Part shown: in pieces, positions 60,821 to 64,000 of the stretch
Position numbering within the stretch: position 1 is the stretch's first letter
Layout: every line of letters starts with the position of its first letter
From: an uncultured Acidobacteriia bacterium
Lineage (GTDB): Bacteria > Acidobacteriota > Terriglobia > Bryobacterales > Bryobacteraceae
Reading direction: 5' to 3'
Length of the DNA stretch: 64,000 nt
Assembly: GCA_903923395.1 (NCBI GenBank)
Contig: CAIXXM010000089.1
Coordinates: forward strand, 105,504 to 169,503
Translations under genes and position numbers: made by a program
The notes under the pieces: generated by a model
Seen by the model: the letters and a program-made list of their open reading frames with translations, nothing else
Databases searched by the model: none
Told to the model about the DNA's origin: nothing

Positions 60821-61957
60821 ATGAGCACTCCACAGTGGCCCGTTGCAGGGGAACGCGAATATGAACTGATCGCCCAGGTGCTCTCGGGCCAGATGTGGGG
60901 CGGCTTCCACCCCCTCGTCGCCCAACTCGAGCGCGACTTCGCCGCTTTCCAGCACTGCCGCTTCGGCATCAGCGCCTTCAACGGCACCATCACCCTCGAA
61001 ATGGCTCTCGAAGCCCTCGGCATCGGCCCCGGCGACGAAGTCATCGTCCCAGCCATCAGCTTCGTTTCCACCGCCACTGCCGTCTCCCGCCGCGGCGCCA
61101 TCCCCGTCTTCGTCGATATCGAATTCGACACCTTCAACGTCGACCCGCAGCGTATCCGCGAAGCCATTACCCCCAAAACCAAAGCCATCATCCCCGTCCA
61201 CTTCGGCGGACCCATGGCCGATATGGATTCCATTATCGCCATCGCCGCTGAGTTCGGACTGCCCCTGCTCGAAGACGCCGCCCATTCCCACGGCTCGGAA
61301 TGGAATGGCGCACGCGCGGGCTCCATCGGGGCGGTCAGTTCGTTCAGCTTCCAAAACGGCAAGGTCATGACGGCTGGCGAGGGCGGCATGCTGCTCACCA
61401 ATGACGCCGCACTGGCCACCCGGCTCCGTGCCCTGCAGAACCAGGGACGCAAAGAAGGGGAAGGCTTCTTCCACCACTACACGCTCGGCAGCAATTACCG
61501 GATGACTGCACTGCAGGCCGCTGTGCTTGTTGCCCAGCTGGAGCGGCTGCCAGCGCAGAACGCCCTCCGCGACCGCAACGCACGGCTCATCAAAGAGTCA
61601 TTGGCCGATGTGCCCGGCTTACACTTCCAGGTGATTCCCGCCGCCGCTGCTGTTCACACGAACTATCTGCTGCTGGGGTGGGTCGATGAGGACCGCGACG
61701 GCTTCCACCAGAGGCTAACCGCACAGGGCGTTCCCTGCACGCCCTTCTACCCGCATACCCTGCAGAACAATCCGCTCTATCTCGACCGCACGAATTGCCG
61801 CGCGATGGCTTGCCCCAACGCCGAGGGCCACATCCACGACGCCTTCTGGCTGCCTCACCGCGCTTTGTTGGGTGATGAGGAAGAATCCATGCGCGTGGCA
61901 AGCGCCATACGGGCGGCTTCCGCCGTGCCCACCGCCACGGTGCACTCGAACTTGTAA
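60821..61957 (+). CDS. DegT/DnrJ/EryC1/StrS-family sugar aminotransferase
   Basis: 378 residues from the ATG at 60821. PLP enzyme of fold type I acting on nucleotide-linked keto-sugars. The PLP lysine is Lys181 in SFQNGKVMTAGEGGM, and the family motifs FNGTITLEMALEALGIGPGDEVIVPAISFVSTA and EDAAHSHGSEW are present. It probably adds an amino group to a surface-glycan precursor. No partner sugar-modifying genes lie in the window. Its end overlaps the convergent secreted-protein gene by 103 bases. Confidence 0.93.
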   Translation: MSTPQWPVAGEREYELIAQVLSGQMWGGFHPLVAQLERDFAAFQHCRFGISAFNGTITLEMALEALGIGPGDEVIVPAISFVSTATAVSRRGAIPVFVDIEFDTFNVDPQRIREAITPKTKAIIPVHFGGPMADMDSIIAIAAEFGLPLLEDAAHSHGSEWNGARAGSIGAVSSFSFQNGKVMTAGEGGMLLTNDAALATRLRALQNQGRKEGEGFFHHYTLGSNYRMTALQAAVLVAQLERLPAQNALRDRNARLIKESLADVPGLHFQVIPAAAAVHTNYLLLGWVDEDRDGFHQRLTAQGVPCTPFYPHTLQNNPLYLDRTNCRAMACPNAEGHIHDAFWLPHRALLGDEEESMRVASAIRAASAVPTATVHSNL

Positions 61958-62703
61958 TCGCCGGGTTCCACGTGCGCTTGCCGGTAGACGGCGTTCCACT
62001 TCACGGTGTTCCACCCCGGCGCATTCGGGTTGCCCAGGAACTTGAAGCGCCCGTAGGTCACCTTGCCCGGCCCGCTGCAAACCGCGCCCATGGCATAGTC
62101 ACGGCCGGGGGTGGAAAGAATCACGGGATACTGCTGCTCCCCCGGTCCATCTGAAATGCCTTCCAGCGCGCTGTCTTTGACCACCAGGAACGAGGTAAAT
62201 TCCGGTGGCATATAGCCGGTCAGCACTTCAAAAACCGCACCATCATGCGCCTTGGGCACATGAACATTCATTGCGATCTTGATATTGGTGCCCTGCAGAG
62301 TGACGGTCTTCTCGACAATGTAGCCGCCCGTCAGGCCCTGGTTCTGCGCCACGCGGACCCTGCTGTGCCCGCAGTCCCGGGGATACGGCTGTCCCGGTGC
62401 CATCCAGAAGGCCATGTCCGTCTTCGTGTGCAGGACGTTGCCCTCGGCAGAGCCTTCCAGCAGCACGCTTGAGGAAGTGGACTTGCGGCCATCCGGTGCC
62501 GAGCCTGCTTCCGTGGGGTTATAGCATTCCCCGAAGCCGTCAAAGCTCAGCGCGGTCTGCAGTTCCCGACCGTGGTCATGATTGTTAATGAACTCTTTGC
62601 CGTGCCATTTCACGGACGACACCGCCCCGGCGAAGGGAGTTTCGGAAGTGACCGTCAGTTCGCCGTTCGTGATGCTCAGCAGAAGCAGCAGCAGTGGACT
62701 CAT
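61855..62703 (-). CDS. secreted beta-sandwich protein of unknown function
   Basis: 282 residues from the ATG at 62703 (in-frame GTG at 62709). A short signal peptide (MSPLLLLLLSITNG) is followed by a beta-rich domain (LTVTSETPFAGAVSSVKWHGKEFINNHDHGRELQTAL) that resembles the galactose-mutarotase or glycan-binding beta-sandwich seen in acidobacterial secreted proteins. No clear catalytic pair. The 103-base overlap with the DegT gene at the C-terminal end is long; the true protein might end earlier by a different frame, but no alternative stop is apparent. Confidence 0.6.
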   Translation of the reverse strand: MSPLLLLLLSITNGELTVTSETPFAGAVSSVKWHGKEFINNHDHGRELQTALSFDGFGECYNPTEAGSAPDGRKSTSSSVLLEGSAEGNVLHTKTDMAFWMAPGQPYPRDCGHSRVRVAQNQGLTGGYIVEKTVTLQGTNIKIAMNVHVPKAHDGAVFEVLTGYMPPEFTSFLVVKDSALEGISDGPGEQQYPVILSTPGRDYAMGAVCSGPGKVTYGRFKFLGNPNAPGWNTVKWNAVYRQAHVEPGDYKFECTVAVGTAEAARMALATRMDSSSSPNKAR

Positions 62704-62984
62704 TGCCACAGTGTAGCGTCGAGCCCGGCATCGGCACGCCCGCCTAAACCTTCCGCCGACCTGCTCTCGGCATACCGAAACTTCTTATCAGTATGGAGCC
62801 GCATATGTAACGGAGGGTGTCCATGGTTTTGACGGATACCACGGGGAAGCAATCCACGCTCAGCCGTTGAAGTAGTAAGACTGGGCCCGTCCGTTCCCTT
62901 CGCCTGCGGCTGAAGGAAACGAACGCCCCCGCCGAATTACTGGATAGCCTCCCGGCAGGTGGAAGCCGCGCGCGGGCTCTCATT

Positions 62985-63088
62985 GGCGCTTGACATAATA
63001 TCGCCGTTATGAGGAGCAGCCCTTCGGGTCGCACACGCCGCAAGCGGCGCTGCTCGCTCCTGATAACGCGGTATTCATGTCAAACGCC
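62985..63088. repeat. large imperfect inverted repeat with branched centre
   Basis: Two 36-40-base arms (62985-63020 and 63049-63088) share TTGACAT, CGTTAT, AGGAG and GCAGC in inverse order with a few mismatches. The centre has two small hairpins, CCC-TTC-GGG (63020-63028) and GCCG-CAAG-CGGC (63037-63048), so the whole can form a cruciform or cloverleaf. Each arm carries CATAA/TTATG-like half-sites as seen at tyrosine-recombinase core sites. It may be a mobile-element end or a structured RNA. Confidence 0.7.
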
Positions 63089-63128
63089 CTTACTGGCCCG
63101 CACTGCGGCTTTACTTACTCAAAGGCAA

Positions 63129-63161
63129 GATAAGTCATGCGCGGCCCGCGCATGACTTATC
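63129..63161. repeat. perfect 33-base palindrome
   Basis: GATAAGTCATGCGCGG (63129-63144), one base, then its exact reverse complement (63146-63161). All 16 pairs match. Outside it, GGCAAG and a GGC.TCAAGC-like sequence extend the symmetry partly. No adjacent gene end explains it as a terminator, since no T tract follows. Confidence 0.85.
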
Positions 63162-63453
63162 GCTTGATGCCGCGCCGCCCTGCCTTCATCCCGCCCAACG
63201 GGCGGGGTGAAGAGCATGGGCGATTCGCGCGGTTAGGGAAAGTGATCCTCTTAATATCCTCACAATCTGCTGTTCCGTGAACCGGCTCCGCTTCATCATC
63301 TCTTCTCCCGCCCTTCCTTGAGGATGGTATGTTTTCAATTGGCGCAATTATACGGCGTAAGGTCACGACTATTCAGGAGTAGAAAGTATGAAGCACTATG
63401 AAAGGACAAGGGGCACGATGATTCCTGAGGTCGACTGCAGCTGTGCCGCCACC

Positions 63454-64000
63454 TCAGAGCACCCACACCTTCACGTGATTGTTGCCGGCAGTGAGAACAT
63501 ATCTGCCGTCAGCAGTAAACTGCACACCAAGACGGTCAAAGGAAGCGATGAGTTCTTGGTGCGGCCCAGGTGCTATTTCCTCGTGAAGTCCCCGCGCAAT
63601 CATTCCCCCGGTCTTAATTTCGAGGACTTGAAGCTCAAGCCTTATTCGATCTCCAGCCTGAATCCTTCGGCCAATCGCAAGCAACTTTCCATCTGGGGAG
63701 AGCGATAGACCCTCGGCAGCATTAATGTCTAGTTTTTTGAAGACTCTCCCCGTCTCTGTATCAATGAAGGCCACGTAACACTTTCGCTGGAACTCGTACA
63801 TCGTAGTGTCGAGTACTGCGACGGCGGCCCTGGAGCCGTCCTGAGATAGAGAAATGCTTCTCACCCCATATATATCTCGGTCCACCGGGCATATGCTCAT
63901 GATTGAGAGATCGCTGGCTCGGCGAACCACAATCGAGCTATCAACGCCATGAGCAATAGTACTGCGGTCGGCGGAGAAAAATAAGCCAGTTGCCCTACTC
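63454..64000 (-). CDS. WD40/beta-propeller protein, 5' end cut by the window edge
   Basis: The reverse frame is open from the right edge to a stop at 63454, giving at least 181 residues. Blades of the WD40 type are seen: GLFFSADRSTIAHGVDSSIVVRRAS, SISLSQDGSRAAVAVLDT, GLSLSPDGKLLAIGRRI and VQFTADGRYVLTAGNNHVKVWVL. WD40 domains serve as protein-binding platforms. The N-terminus is outside the window, so accompanying domains (e.g. kinase, caspase or NACHT) cannot be excluded. The start shown by an internal GTG at 63930 is not the true one. Confidence 0.75.
   Translation of the reverse strand, partial: SRATGLFFSADRSTIAHGVDSSIVVRRASDLSIMSICPVDRDIYGVRSISLSQDGSRAAVAVLDTTMYEFQRKCYVAFIDTETGRVFKKLDINAAEGLSLSPDGKLLAIGRRIQAGDRIRLELQVLEIKTGGMIARGLHEEIAPGPHQELIASFDRLGVQFTADGRYVLTAGNNHVKVWVL

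Larger units (their letters stand above)
62710..63453. other. 744-base region without a gene, rich in palindromes
   Basis: No ORF with recognisable protein family was found. The first part (62815-62990) codes in one frame for a 40-residue fragment ending ELLDSLPAGGSRARALIGA, possibly the tail of an unknown protein. From 62985 to about 63205 the region has three separate hairpins listed separately. The sequence GGTTTTGACGG at 62825 recalls the tmRNA start, but no matching 3' half could be found. Confidence 0.5.

Noticed and set aside
60803..61477. Long reverse-strand extension of the small gene at 60527, antisense to the DegT gene
   Set aside because: The translation is Asp/Gly-rich low-complexity antisense of a clear aminotransferase gene; only the end beyond that gene is kept.
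62985..63088. Integron attC site
   Set aside because: Arms begin with GTTAT and end with ATAAC, the reverse of the required RYYYAAC...GTTRRRY order, and no integrase or cassette genes are near.
62815..63250. A tmRNA gene suggested by GGTTTTGACGG near a GGAGGGTG start
   Set aside because: No complementary acceptor half, T-loop or tag-peptide reading frame was found in the next 500 bases.
63388..63708. Forward 106-residue reading frame opposite the WD40 gene
   Set aside because: The reverse frame shows clear propeller blades; the forward frame shows no family.

Overview
The window (about 60% G+C) looks like chromosomal DNA of a soil Acidobacteriota, most likely near Bryobacterales/Solibacter. 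The signs are a TIGR03435-type secreted protein, an Oar-like TonB receptor with an N-terminal carboxypeptidase-regulatory domain, DUF6152/DUF6644-type genes, YVTN propeller proteins, DUF1080 and sulfatase genes, and a PEP-CTERM protein. The placement is inferred from gene content. No rRNA, tRNA, CRISPR array, transposase or phage gene was found.

Left part (1-9.3 kb): a truncated J-domain-like gene, a secreted protein and lipoprotein pair whose start region carries a terminator-like hairpin, a PEP-CTERM protein, and a reverse-strand run coaD - class I aminotransferase - mannose-6-phosphate isomerase. Next to it lie toxin-antitoxin remnants (DUF433 protein, Phd-like antitoxin, beheaded PIN toxin) and a LysR regulator.

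The centrepiece is 9.39-17.86 kb: seven tightly packed reverse-strand genes ending at a good intrinsic terminator. In transcription order they encode an OmcA/MtrC-family decaheme cytochrome, an MtrA/DmsE-family decaheme cytochrome, an MtrB-like outer-membrane barrel, a four-heme cytochrome c, a small cytochrome c, a Rieske protein, and a b6-type cytochrome b fused to a C-terminal cytochrome c. This reads as a porin-cytochrome conduit through the outer membrane, co-transcribed with a quinol-oxidising bc complex. It would be a self-contained path between the quinone pool and extracellular electron acceptors or donors.

18.0-31.8 kb is an accessory degradation region: DUF1080, PA14, sulfatase, a large TonB receptor, a 1258-residue secreted protein resembling a polysaccharide lyase, a TIGR03435 protein, a secreted esterase and a DUF1801 protein. 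A frameshifted BON-domain pseudogene follows. 32.3-39.5 kb holds an FAD oxidoreductase, a DUF6152-like protein with a Gly/Pro-rich insert, two tandem membrane paralogues, a PHP-PAP2 pair, a YVTN propeller with a similar Gly/Pro-rich insert, and a lipoprotein.

39.5-62.7 kb is rich in housekeeping genes: dnaB, a K+-channel-like protein, a membrane protein/winged-helix pair, uppS-tmk-holB, a YVTN-phosphoesterase, gluQ, dnaE, an M3 peptidase, an AAA ATPase, ygfZ, an MBL hydrolase and a DegT aminotransferase. A small accessory patch (ankyrin protein, decayed VapBC) interrupts it at 45.7-47.5 kb. A dispersed palindromic repeat family occurs at 4.77, 42.15 and 51.11 kb. The right end (62.7-63.45 kb) has no convincing gene but contains a large cruciform-forming inverted repeat and a perfect 33-bp palindrome. 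A WD40-like gene then runs off the edge.
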